This document shows positions 46,801 to 53,749 of a DNA stretch of 64,000 nt, in pieces (positions within the stretch are counted from its first letter, which is position 1; every line of letters begins with the position of its first letter). The DNA lies in assembly GCA_037783545.1 (NCBI GenBank), contig JBBELK010000550.1, forward strand, positions 729,280 to 793,279. The letters run 5' to 3'. The position numbers and the translations under genes are program-made. The notes below the pieces were generated by a model. It saw only the letters and a list, made by a program, of their open reading frames with translations. It made no database searches and was not told where the DNA came from. The stretch is from Henricia sp. BOLD:AAB3569. Taxonomy: Eukaryota; Echinodermata; Asteroidea; Spinulosida; Echinasteridae.

Positions 46801-49150
46801 GCTGTAGAATGAGTTTGCATTAACCTTGGTGCCATATCTACACACAAACATTAAATTTAAGTGGTGTTTGTTACAGTAACAATATGTATCTTTTACTGGT
46901 AAACCACTTTCAATCATTAAAAACACTTGGAAATCTTAAAAAGCATGTCACACTTTTGGACCCCTAATTTAGGGAATTACCCACAGGGAATACCTCCCCA
47001 AAATACTATCCATGGGAAGAAAACAGGGAATTTGCAATCTCCAATTTGGATGTGGAAGCAAAAACTGGTGTAATTAAATGTAGTCTACTTGTTTGGTAAA
47101 AAAATTTCTGAATTATTATCTTTAAGCTTACTTGTTATCAAGATGGTAATGGTAGTACTCGTTCTGTGAAATTATTTCGTCTGAATTGCCCCATTTATGA
47201 AAAACAAATTTGAATCTCCAAAGATTACCTACAGGCAATCTTTGGAGCCATTCATTCATGCACAAAAACCATGCTTGAGAGTTTACTGTAGATTGTGCAA
47301 CGGTTGTATGTATAGGCGTACGTTTGTAGGCTGTGTTCAAGATTTAAAAATCGAAATTTTGGGTGGGTAAAAAACAGTAAACAATTTCGAACAAAAAACT
47401 TTGAAATTATAACATTTATTATTTTGAATGGCCCATAAGGGAAAAATGGGCTGCTAAAAAAATGTGATCTGGACACGCACTCCTTTGAGACAATTGTTTC
47501 TTTTTTGGGAGAGAATAAAGACAACTAATTGATTGCTTTCCGGTGACGTCACCCCTTCCATCCACCATTTTGGTGGGCATTTTTCATGACCCACGTGGCT
47601 CGAGTAATAACCGTCAAAAAGAGCAAGAAAAGCGCATTGGTTGCACTTACCTCTGTTGCTTGACCTTGCTTTATGTTGTTGCGCTATGGCTGTTGTGTCG
47701 AGAAAGATAAAAACGCATTTCTTCAGGCTAAAAATCGCGATCAACTAAAAGCACTTTCGTTTTTACAAGCCGAGTGCATGCTCAATAATTTGAACTTATC
47801 ACAACGCCCGCGTGCGGCATCTTCGAATGAAAATATGCGGTTGAGTATTTTTTACGCGTGTTCATGTGCGTCTATTGGCGCGCGCGTGTACGCGCGTGAC
47901 TGTTGCCCACCACACATTTCCGGATGTTCTACGTCATCGAAAGCAATCAATAAAATTTGAAATGCGTTGCTCACACAGGGAAATGTCAAGTCTAAGAAGG
48001 AAAAGAAAAAGCCAAAGAAAACGCCAAAGAAACAGTCTCAGCAGCCAGAAGAAGCACCGGACTCCGGCGCTCGCGAGCCCGTTTATCAAGTCAGAGACAC
48101 ACCCAGGGAGGTTAAACGCAGCTACCCGGAGTTATCGGGCCAGCCCGCGGAGGACATGTACGCACGACAGATGCGTCAGCAGTTGCAACATCGGCCTCAG
48201 TACACCAACGCAGGTGCTAGGGTTAGTAGTTATCTTTCTAAGACCCGTCAACTGTGTGAATAACTAGAAATGTGCATAAAGTGTTTGCACAAATGTGGAC
48301 AAATGTCCATGAGTTTGGGCAATCTGGATGCAGTGAAAAGCAACTTGGCTCCACCGGGATTCGAACACTATTTTTTTTCAGCTTCATAACACTTTTACTA
48401 CGAAATTTTTTAAAAGGTCTTCCGACGTATTTAAATGAAAGCTAGATTTGTTTGTGTACAGGTGAAAGTAGACTTGTCTCAAGCCGCTGTGAGCTGGATA
48501 TCACTTAATTTGCAAAATGAATCTTTGGGGTTTTTCTCTCACCATTTTAGCCAAGCCCGCACTCCTCCCAGACGCTCCCTTATCCTGAGAAGGATCCCTT
48601 CCCAAGCAGAACCCCACCGCCTGAGATGATTTCGCCAGCGGAACCGCGCTACGGCTACGCCGACTCGGAGAATGCTTATCCACCTCCGTAAGTTACTCAA
48701 GTCTGGACAATTCCAAAAATTCAGATGTATTTAAAGCCCAATACATCATTTGCAGTTACCCAAAAATGTACTTCACGAGTTGACAAGAAAACCCAAATAA
48801 AAGTGTTGATAGCAATGGTAACAACACCCCATGATTTTTGTCCTGTGTAAAATGCAGCGTTGTAGTCGAGTACTTACATGTATATCCGAGTACCAAGTAC
48901 TGCCGAGTACTCAGAAAGCCGATCAGTACCATTTCAGTCCGAGTATTTTGCCAACCAAGTACAGGAGTCCGAGTACCAAGTACTTGAACATCCGAATTTT
49001 TACAAGGCAGTTTATTAACATTATTTTTTAGTTATCATGTAATATGTCTTTAAGTCTGTAATTTTGCTTTTCAATTTGCTTTTCAGAATTGGTGGTGAAG
49101 CAATTGAGATGGAACTTAAGCATGGGAAGAGCTTGGAAAGTTGGGCTTAG
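28773..49150 (+). CDS. mesh-like: Mesh/SUSD2-like NIDO-AMOP-VWD-sushi membrane protein (24 exons, ~1285 aa)
   Basis: Exons: 28773-28893, 29103-29233, 30263-30346, 30920-31153, 33378-33515, 34532-34706, 36374-36637, 36916-37121, 37620-37732, 38224-38538, 39686-39818, 40768-40900, 41876-42028, 42344-42499, 42762-42907, 43566-43695, 43972-44226, 44664-44746, 45134-45266, 45645-45824, 46335-46465, 47979-48221, 48551-48687, 49087-49150. Every junction is GT-AG and the summed length (3858) stays in frame to a TAG. Domains: signal peptide (1-22), NIDO (~41-294), linker (295-488), AMOP (489-638), Cys-rich link (639-682), VWD (683-877), two sushi (~964-1094), transmembrane (~1101-1125), cytoplasmic tail to 1285. 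Insect Mesh, with this order, is an organiser of smooth septate junctions; vertebrate SUSD2 and MUC4 share parts. A role in epithelial adhesion or barrier is therefore likely by family, not shown here. The end of exon 1 could instead be 28887, two residues shorter. Confidence 0.9.
28947..29018 (+). mobile_element. tRNA-like sequence in intron 1 of the Mesh-like gene
   Basis: TATAGCTCAGTTGGTATAGAGC (given here as the D-arm at ~28949) and GGGTTCGAATCCC give good D- and T-loops, and TTGGC/GCCAA closes a 7-base loop with TGT in anticodon position. The base before it is A instead of T, and the acceptor ends do not pair. It is therefore more likely a SINE head or decayed tRNA copy than a working tRNA. 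Confidence 0.5.
29103..34706 (+). CDS. mesh-like: Mesh-like gene exons 2-6: NIDO domain
   Basis: The five exons encode GLFRYG, then [69 protein letters not shown] and the FNKGDG..VDFSDNP stretch. This is the usual course of an extracellular NIDO domain as in nidogen, Mesh and alpha-tectorin. The introns hold a 13-base GC minisatellite, a dead LINE fragment and several foldback elements. Confidence 0.85.
29278..29416. mobile_element. TTAA-flanked foldback MITE, copy 2 (Mesh-like intron 2)
   Basis: TTAA at 29278 is followed by AGGCACAGGCTCGTCAGC. Right end TGACGATTCTGTGCCTTCAA is slightly diverged. Begins ~44 bases after the exon 2 donor. Confidence 0.85.
29786..29812. repeat. AAT microsatellite
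   Basis: About nine AAT units in intron 2 of the Mesh-like gene. Confidence 0.9.
30463..30570. repeat. 13-base GC-rich minisatellite (Mesh-like intron 3)
   Basis: About eight units of GCCC(A/G)(C/T)CGGCCCC, alternating between CACC and CATC variants, beginning ~117 bases after the exon 3 donor. Open on both strands by composition only. Confidence 0.9.
30571..30845 (+). mobile_element. CTTCGCCC element, 3' part (Mesh-like intron 3)
   Basis: Starts TTTGGGCAATGTAGTGTTTGG and runs through the GGGGCGAAATGGCAC phrases, TCTCATGAGACGAAAAAT and ACATTTCTGATTTTCGAGAT to TACACTGCCTTTAA. The 5' half is absent; the minisatellite adjoins its broken end. Confidence 0.75.
31253..31865 (-). pseudogene. Truncated LINE reverse-transcriptase C-terminus (Mesh-like intron 4)
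   Basis: Minus strand, read from right to left: [14 protein letters not shown], then after a frameshift near 31745 [42 protein letters not shown] and [12 protein letters not shown] with a stop. These are the usual last motifs of L2/CR1-like LINE proteins. The 3' end runs into ATCAAATCAATCT-type sequence, and the 5' end is cut at the neighbouring foldback element. Dead copy, opposite in orientation to the gene. Confidence 0.75.
31867..32194. mobile_element. CCAACA/TGTTGG foldback element, copy 2
   Basis: AAAGGCCTGTCTACACGAGC on the left and GCTCGTGTAGACGGGCCTTAA on the right give ~30-base inverted ends. The inside has many CCAACA/TGTTGG repeats. TTAA at the right edge and TAAA at the left suggest a TTAA-type target. 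Confidence 0.8.
32539..32682. mobile_element. TTAA-flanked foldback MITE, copy 3 (Mesh-like intron 4)
   Basis: Exact TTAA at both ends (32539-32542 and 32679-32682) around AGGCAGAGGCTCGTCAATGC and its inverse. Arms are nearly perfect. Confidence 0.9.
32683..32910. mobile_element. CCAACA/TGTTGG element, copy 3 (partial)
   Basis: Abuts the TTAA MITE directly. Contains CCAACATCATCCAACAAGTTGG, AACGGGCCAATAGCAGATTAG and TCGAGCACATCCATGTTGG, which match the copy at 31867-32194. Confidence 0.7.
33020..33280. mobile_element. Foldback element, TATCACGGTGCG family, copy 2 (Mesh-like intron 4)
   Basis: Left TATAGACCTTTATCACGGTG, right CGCACCGTGATA; inverse orientation of the copy at 28063-28339. Ends ~98 bases before exon 5. 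Confidence 0.8.
33614..34080. mobile_element. 467-base element with GTCGTGCC repeat arms (Mesh-like intron 5)
   Basis: Ends TGTTCTAAAGACGACAAATG / CATTTGTCATCTTTAAAACA. The left arm is a degenerate GTCGTGCCATC repeat and the right arm its complement (CGACGACACGAAGC). A second small palindrome (ACAGGAATA..GGGGGTCGGACCCCC..TATTCCTGT, 33882-33940) sits in the middle. Confidence 0.75.
35713..36341. mobile_element. TACAGGGTGTCCCAGAAA-ended foldback transposon (Mesh-like intron 6)
   Basis: Inverted ends TACAGGGTGTCCCAGAAA / TTTCTGGGACACCCTGTA, flanked by TA, with long sub-terminal arms (~200 bases: CCTCATCTTTTATTTGATAC against GTATCAAATGAAAGATGAGG; AGCAGGGCTACCAAAAAGTCG against its inverse). The TA target and such ends fit a mariner-like non-autonomous element. 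It ends ~32 bases before exon 7. Related GGACACCCTGTAT ends are at 52128, 52667 and 56145. Confidence 0.85.
36374..37732 (+). CDS. mesh-like: Mesh-like gene exons 7-9: linker region between NIDO and AMOP
   Basis: About 195 residues with scattered cysteines ([29 protein letters not shown]) and [18 protein letters not shown], then [11 protein letters not shown]. The beta-rich pattern looks Ig-like or IPT/TIG-like; Mesh has an unassigned or Ig-like region at this place. Assignment is inference from position. Confidence 0.75.
37806..37948. mobile_element. TTAA-flanked foldback MITE, copy 4 (Mesh-like intron 9)
   Basis: AGGCACAGGCTCATCAGC on the left (with TTGA) and GACGAGCCTGTGCCTTTAA on the right. 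Followed by a decayed end of a CTGGATCCGCCCCTG element (38051-38065) and a tRNA-like B-box (GGGTTCGAGCCCC, 38089). Confidence 0.85.
38224..39818 (+). CDS. mesh-like: Mesh-like gene exons 10-11: AMOP domain
   Basis: Exon 10 encodes [17 protein letters not shown] and [17 protein letters not shown]; exon 11 continues [20 protein letters not shown]. The CPC..L.QA..D.GRF and CCYD signatures are diagnostic of AMOP, an extracellular Cys-rich adhesion domain of MUC4, SUSD2 and Mesh. The phase-2 junction rebuilds a serine codon between the exons. Confidence 0.88.
38930..39290. mobile_element. Foldback element with ~70-base arms (Mesh-like intron 10)
   Basis: TTTGCAAACGATCTAAAT..GGTAAAATTATATAATTTT on the left faces AAAATTATATAATTTTACC..TTTAGATCGTTTGCAAACGA on the right. 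It is joined to a 5' fragment of the CTTCGCCC element (38700-38930). Confidence 0.8.
40566..40735. mobile_element. TAGACT-TIR MITE, copy 3 (Mesh-like intron 11)
   Basis: TAGACTGCCGAAGTGAATAC / TACTTCGGCAGTCTA ends, with inner TTGGATCTAAAC / GTTTAGATCCAA arms. Its right end lies 30 bases before the AG of exon 12. Confidence 0.88.
40768..40900 (+). CDS. mesh-like: Mesh-like gene exon 12: Cys-rich AMOP-VWD link
   Basis: Encodes [20 protein letters not shown] and [16 protein letters not shown]...C..Y...RP...C..Y segment before GDPH is a hallmark of the Mesh/MUC4 group. The acceptor lies only ~32 bases after the end of a MITE (40566-40735). Confidence 0.88.
40995..41486 (+). mobile_element. CTTCGCCC element, full length (Mesh-like intron 12)
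   Basis: Ends TTAAAGATAGTATACATGAT and ATGTATACTGCCTTTAA are inverted and carry TTAA. The interior has repeated, partly palindromic CGAAGTGGTTTTGGGGCG phrases and a conserved tail with TCAGACAAAACCATTTCAGG. ~490 bases, no coding capacity. Other copies: 60114-60610 (full), 43173-43530 (reverse), fragments at 19003, 30571, 38700 and 63883. Confidence 0.85.
41545..41630 (+). mobile_element. SINE fragment
   Basis: GTTGCAGGTACGATACCCGG (weak B-box) followed by CCTGTGCCCTTGAGCAAGGC, the tRNA-head/CCCTTGAGCAAG layout. Confidence 0.45.
41876..43695 (+). CDS. mesh-like: Mesh-like gene exons 13-16: VWD domain
   Basis: Opens with [20 protein letters not shown], the classic VWD start, continues with EYTLLQT and GRFEQI, and closes with [18 protein letters not shown], the usual GLxGxxDxDxxND end of the domain. 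It follows directly on exon 12 in phase 1. Confidence 0.9.
43173..43530 (-). mobile_element. CTTCGCCC element, reverse copy (Mesh-like intron 15)
   Basis: Reverse orientation of the 5' part: ends GTATACTATCTTTAACCC at the right and contains GAGCTGGTTTTTGCTCAGG, CAGGGGGATAAAAC and many CCATTTCGCCC phrases. Ends ~36 bases before exon 16. Confidence 0.75.
43862..43935 (+). mobile_element. tRNA-like SINE head upstream of exon 17
   Basis: TACTCAGCTGGTAGAGCATC (A box) and CAAGTTCGAATCCCAACG (B box) with an anticodon-like stem CTGCCTGGTGTATCAGAGG. No paired acceptor stem. Confidence 0.5.
43972..44226 (+). CDS. mesh-like: Mesh-like gene exon 17: post-VWD segment
   Basis: Encodes [18 protein letters not shown] and [20 protein letters not shown]. 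The Phe/Tyr-rich stretch followed by CG.N..C.YD is the usual continuation after VWD in SUSD2, MUC4 and Mesh. A tRNA-like SINE head (43862-43935) ends 36 bases before the exon, and another SINE piece begins ~30 bases after its donor. Confidence 0.85.
44664..45824 (+). CDS. mesh-like: Mesh-like gene exons 18-20: two sushi (CCP) domains
   Basis: Sushi 1 is split over exons 18-19 ([35 protein letters not shown]). Sushi 2 is one phase 1-1 exon ([37 protein letters not shown]). Each shows the four-cysteine CCP pattern. The second has the same exon design as the sushi exons of the gene at 18092-23575. Confidence 0.88.
44875..45072 (+). mobile_element. Composite tRNA-like repeats (Mesh-like intron 18)
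   Basis: A reverse tRNA-like tail (AGCAACTTGGCTCCACCGGG) is followed by a forward tRNA-like unit (AAGCTCAATTGGTAGGGCG, GCGGTTCGAATCCTTC). The first phrase recurs at 48330-48365 and 50690-50735. Confidence 0.5.
45895..46060 (+). mobile_element. tRNA-derived SINE (Mesh-like intron 20)
   Basis: TTGACGTAGTGGTACTTTAC (A box), CCCTGGTTCAAATCCC (B box) and tail GTGGGTTTCCCC..GGTTTTCCTCCC. Same family as 14170-14440. It begins ~70 bases after exon 20. Confidence 0.55.
46335..46465 (+). CDS. mesh-like: Mesh-like gene exon 21: transmembrane helix and basic stop-transfer
   Basis: Encodes [20 protein letters not shown], a strongly hydrophobic helix, followed by IRSRRRKAQ, a typical cytoplasmic stop-transfer. 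Starts in phase 1 and ends in phase 0, as does the transmembrane exon of the two-sushi gene. Confidence 0.9.
47979..49150 (+). CDS. mesh-like: Mesh-like gene exons 22-24: cytoplasmic tail and stop
   Basis: A ~147-residue tail opening with the very basic [18 protein letters not shown]. It continues with Pro/Ser-rich sequence and Tyr motifs [20 protein letters not shown] and [14 protein letters not shown], and ends ..KSLESWA then TAG at 49148-49150. The exon 22 end at 48221 is chosen because it leaves phase 0, which fits exon 23; an earlier GT at 48214 would break the frame. The Tyr motifs could be phosphorylation or adaptor sites (inference). Confidence 0.8.
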
Positions 49151-51170
49151 AGTTTTCTTCGAGTCCGTCCGTCCGTCGGTCGTAAAATTCCACCTCTAGG
49201 GCCTAATTCGATTGGGCGATGCACAATACAAGAGCAAAGAAATTTAAGGTGTGTTTGTTTCAGACAGATCTAGATCTGCGCAGACAAGGTTAACTAATTC
49301 ACTTCACACAGATCCTAATAGAGATCTGATCTTTGGGATTCTTCTAGCCTCTTGGCAAGGCCTTATGGCTTTGGGGCTGTATTGTTTGGTAAATTTTTGA
49401 CAATTGGGCGTCTTGAACGGAGTATACAAGGGCTGGGCGAACGTTACACCTTCTGTCTTGCCATAAGGCTTTTTTTTTTAACTACCTACTGCTTAGCTGC
49501 TACATTATTCATTACACGTACGCCCCACTCTACACGTAAACATTTTGAATCCAGATCGAAAACAAATCAACTGGGCCAATGAGCGCTAGGAACCTGTTTT
49601 GCACGCGTGTGTGATGCAGTCACGGACAGTTCCCACAATAATCTAAACAATCACGTCGCCTGCGGCATTGTGGAATCATTCATTACCACTATAGGTGGGA
49701 CACGTACATTTGCTTTGAAATTACCCCAATGAACCACATGTATTGATACGTTTAAATTTAACGTTTTTGTTGTAAATTTTTACAACAATGTTTTATATGG
49801 AATTACTATAATTTCCATTTGATTTGATTTATTTGCCGTTTAGTTTACCCAGTGAATTTAACAGCGCGTACCTCCCTTGTTTGTAGTAAATGAGCTGACG
49901 ACGTAATTTGCATCATGGAATTGTACAGTTTGTGACTGGCTGATTTATGCTAAACGGTACCAGATTATAAAGAAAAACATAAGAATTCCACGCAGTTCGA
50001 AAAAGGCCGAGTGAATGATGAGCCACTCTGCATGTGTAGACTCTACTCAAGTCACCAAATCGGCCAAATTCACGAGGTCTTGTCGAAAGGCTAGGATCCT
50101 TCTCGCGAGGTAGTTCAGGGCTAGATCCAAAATGGCAACGTAAACTTTGTGAAGATTTTCAGTTGAGTAAATCTTGTTGTTTATACATTCTCGGCGACAA
50201 CACACAATACAAACAATTTAAGGGTGTTCGTTTAGTTACGATAAATGTCATGGATGATTTTCGGTACAGAAATTTGACAAATTTGGTAAATAAATTGCAA
50301 TTTACATGATTTGAGATCCGAGTTTCAGTTTCGTTTGTTTCTGCGCGGTAAAACAACCCGGGATCTGGATTTGGATCTGTCCCGAAACAAACACGCCCAC
50401 ATATTTGTAGATGCGATAGCATAGCATAGCATTTTGTATATTCTCCATATGGTTTTTTTTGTTCAGTGCAACCTCCAGTGGTTTTTGTTTTTATGCTAAT
50501 TTTATTTCCATATTCATGAGCAAGGGTGTGATGTTATCCTTGAACGTTGAACATAACGGAGGCAAGATTTAGTATGATCTGAATAAGTGATTATTTTTAA
50601 GGATTATGACCCAGGGACCGCCGGCGGGGGTGAATGAATTCGATACGATCGAATGTGGACAAATGTCCAAATGAGTTTGGGAAATCTGGATGCAGTCAAA
50701 AGCAACTTGGTTCCACCGGGATTCGAACCGCAGACCTTCTGCAAGATTTAGAGAAATAATTATTTATAATTATGAATTTAATCACTGACGATTGATTTTT
50801 TTTGTCGAATTTATTCAAATCCAAAAACAATTGTTGGGATATATTAAAAAAAATTGTTGCTGCTTTTCTATATAAAACGATCCCTCTATAAAGGGATCTG
50901 GTTCTTCAGCTTGGCCACGAAGTAATTGTTTTATGCAATAAGTTACATTCAAAATGTGTACACAATCAACATCTGTATATATAGTTTGAGCATGGTTTGA
51001 GAGAAAATTATAATTTGGTAAAGAATCAGAATATGCTTTTAGAAGATGTAAAATATTTAGTTTGTTTTCATTCATTTTTATGGTATTCAGCAAAGTTATA
51101 AGAACGTGTGTTTTGTTTTGCATTAATTTTAAGGGTTTGTTTTCGTCAATTGTATGCGCCTAGCGTCTCA
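49151..51170. other. Region after the Mesh-like gene
   Basis: Includes the 3' UTR (no clear AATAAA seen close to the stop). It also holds a tRNA-like reverse repeat at 50690-50735 (AGCAACTTGGTTCCACCGGG). No other gene supported. Confidence 0.4.
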
Positions 51171-51670
51171 TGCAATGCATAGTTCCGACCTGTCAATCAA
51201 GCCGAACCCGCCGACCAATCACAACAGAGCTAGCACATAGGTCAAAGTGATGCAATCATCACATGATTTTCTGCCCATAAAGTTTGTATGTTGTATGCGC
51301 CAGTGACTGGGTTAATGTTGGTTTCAATGTCGGGCGATTCGCTGTTCAAAGGTAGGAAAGCGCATTTTATGAATATATGTCATCCCTGCATACTAGCCTT
51401 TCGCTCAGTGTGTGCTACGGTAACTGTCGACCCTGAAACATAAATACCTTTTAGTTTTCTCCAATGAATCTGTGCTTCTCACTAGCTTCCGCGAGCACAC
51501 TTGGTGAAATGCAGGTTGTGTGACTTTTTGGTCACACGAGGAAATATACACGCTGTTTGCAAGCAATGCATAGTTAGTTCCGAGATTGCCCAGTAACCCC
51601 GATCCTTGGATACTGTTGCTATATGAGCTCACACATATAAGCCGTCGCCAAAAATGGCGACACACGGATT
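51171..51670. repeat. TGCATAGTTCCGA element, rearranged copy
   Basis: Starts GCATAGTTCCGACCTGTCAA and follows 54817-55160 closely to about CCAATGAATCTGTGCTT. The end that should close the element appears inverted at 51566-51665 (AATGCATAGTTAGTTCCGAGATTGCCC..GTCGCCA), so this copy has been rearranged internally. Confidence 0.7.
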
Positions 51671-51825
51671 GCAAAGAACACAAAATTCCAGAACGGTACT
51701 GAGAAAGATATAACAAATGATATGATATCAAAATCGCAACACCCATGGAAAAATGTAATCTGGACAAGCTGCTCTGAGCATATCTAGGCCTATCGCTAAG
51801 GATTTGCCATCCTTTATGCTTTGAG

Positions 51826-51981
51826 GTACATATAGACCGCATCGAATAGCCGCCATTTCGTGGGACACCTTTTGTTACTTAAACCGTTCACGATGGAAGC
51901 ACAATATGTGCAACCATGCATGTCCTCAAAGAACAGAGAAACTGCCCTACGAAATGGCGTCTATTCGATACGGTCTATACC
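51826..51981. mobile_element. GAATAGCCGCCATTTCGTGGG MITE, intact copy
   Basis: TATAGACCGCATCGAATAGC on the left and TCTATTCGATACGGTCTATA on the right, with a CAACCATGCATG core and a TTAA at 51877-51880. The copy at 56154 has another element inserted at this same TTAA. Confidence 0.85.
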
Positions 51982-53749
51982 GCTGTTATTGTAAATATTT
52001 TCATGTTGAACAATTTGTTGGCAGTTGTATACACATTTCATCTTGTTTTATAGAACTAATATTAGACCGTCCAAAGAATTGAGCAATGTTCAAAACTGAA
52101 ATTACTTTTTTAGAAATTATAGACGGACACCCTGTATTATTTAGCCGTTTACTTTATTCGTTTTGGTCGTAAACTGCATTAGCCACTTAGAATATTAATG
52201 ACTTGTTTTGCTCACTTTATTAGATGCAGTGCGAAATATAATAAACTGAAATAAATTTCTAAAATAAAACTTTTGTTGACAGTTCTCAAGTTTTGCCAAG
52301 AACTTTATGTTGAACCTTTGCTCTATACTCAGTAGCATGAAAGATATATAAACAGAACAAAAACAAACCACCAAAATCAGTTGTAAAATTTTAAATTTAT
52401 TTAGTGCTCTCATTGGAATCATTAAAGTTTGTTTAATTAAATGAATGATTGGTAAAGTCATTATTTGTTTTTTTCCTGTTTATTTTTAAGCAGATAAACC
52501 TGTTCATAATCTGGTACAAAGCCATTCCTGACAGCCTCGCTTTGAACCATCGGTGCTCAGTCATCTATGAAGGTATTCTGGATTTATTAGTGTCGGAAGA
52601 AAGAGAACACGGTGATAAAACGGATAGTGGTTGCTGTTTTCCGAGTAATCTCCGTCTCTTTTTTTCTGGACACCCTGTATTTTATCATCCTGAGATCTCG
52701 GGGAATTTCCACTCTGTTAGGCGCTGTTACAATCCCCCGAGATACACGAAAATTAGGCGGCTGTTACGCTTAGCGAACGCACACATGAGTCATTTCGATT
52801 TAATTTAATCAATTTTTTAAATTGATAACGGGGATGCATGATGACCACAGAAAACTACACTGGATTGGACGGTCCCTATGTGTTTGTAGTGTACTTCAAC
52901 TTGGCCCTATTTTTGTCGATGTCCTCATTGAGCCATCGTACGTGACGTATCACTAATACTTGTGGACATGCAGCGCTGGGAATGAGGGGGCGGCCACGCA
53001 GGGGTCCCGGTGCGCTAAAATAAATACAACGTAGTTTCCGGGAACGGGTACGGCTCGTCAACGACCATATCCTCTAAAAACTTCCGTTCTGAAATTTAGT
53101 GACAGATTTTGCTATCATCGAACAACTTCGTGTCACCAGTCACCATATTACAACAACTACATTTTGCGACCATCCTCTCAGACGACCGGAGTCGATCGTC
53201 TTTGGTTAAACAAGTGCAGGCCTATTCCTTTTAATTATTTTTTTCCAATCAAAAAGTAAAACCATGCTAGCAGAACACAACGTTTATACAACTAGGCCTA
53301 TTGACGTACTAGGCTATACATGTACTATAGAGATTATGCACCCATAAAAAGCCCCACCACCCGGGCTACGTACCCCACCAGTGTTTCTTCCTCCAAGAGG
53401 TGGGATTGTCACTTTTTGCGTGACAAAATCCCCACCCCTGGGGCAACTTTAGGTGACAAAAATCCCCACCCTCGGGTGCAAAACATGCGCAAAAAAATGC
53501 ACAGAAAATGGGTCAAATGCCCAACAACCATATGGATAACGTGTCCAAACCCCCACCTAGGGGGTGGGGCAGGAAACAATAATAGGTGCATTTAATATGT
53601 TAATGACCCTGACACATACATGTATTTGTGCTGCCATCATCATAAATACAAATATTTTATAAATTTACATGATTTGAGTGAGCTAAATATTTATTTTTTT
53701 TATTTTTTTTTTGGACAGCTACATGTACGCAAGTCAAGTCACTAAAAAA
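51982..53749. other. Gene-free stretch upstream of the actinoporin-like gene
   Basis: Two same-orientation GGACACCCTGTAT ends (52128, 52667) suggest remnants of the mariner-like family. The last bases before 53750 contain an AG (GGACAG at 53713-53718) that probably bounds a 5' UTR exon. Confidence 0.4.

Noticed and set aside
47866..48267. 133-residue frame overlapping exon 22 of the Mesh-like gene
   Set aside because: Different frame from the exon that joins exons 21 and 23; a shadow of the real coding sequence.
48462..48629. Alternative start of exon 23 at an AG before GTGAAAGTAG
   Set aside because: It puts the following sequence in another frame that stops at about 48629 and misses the clean acceptor at 48549-48550.
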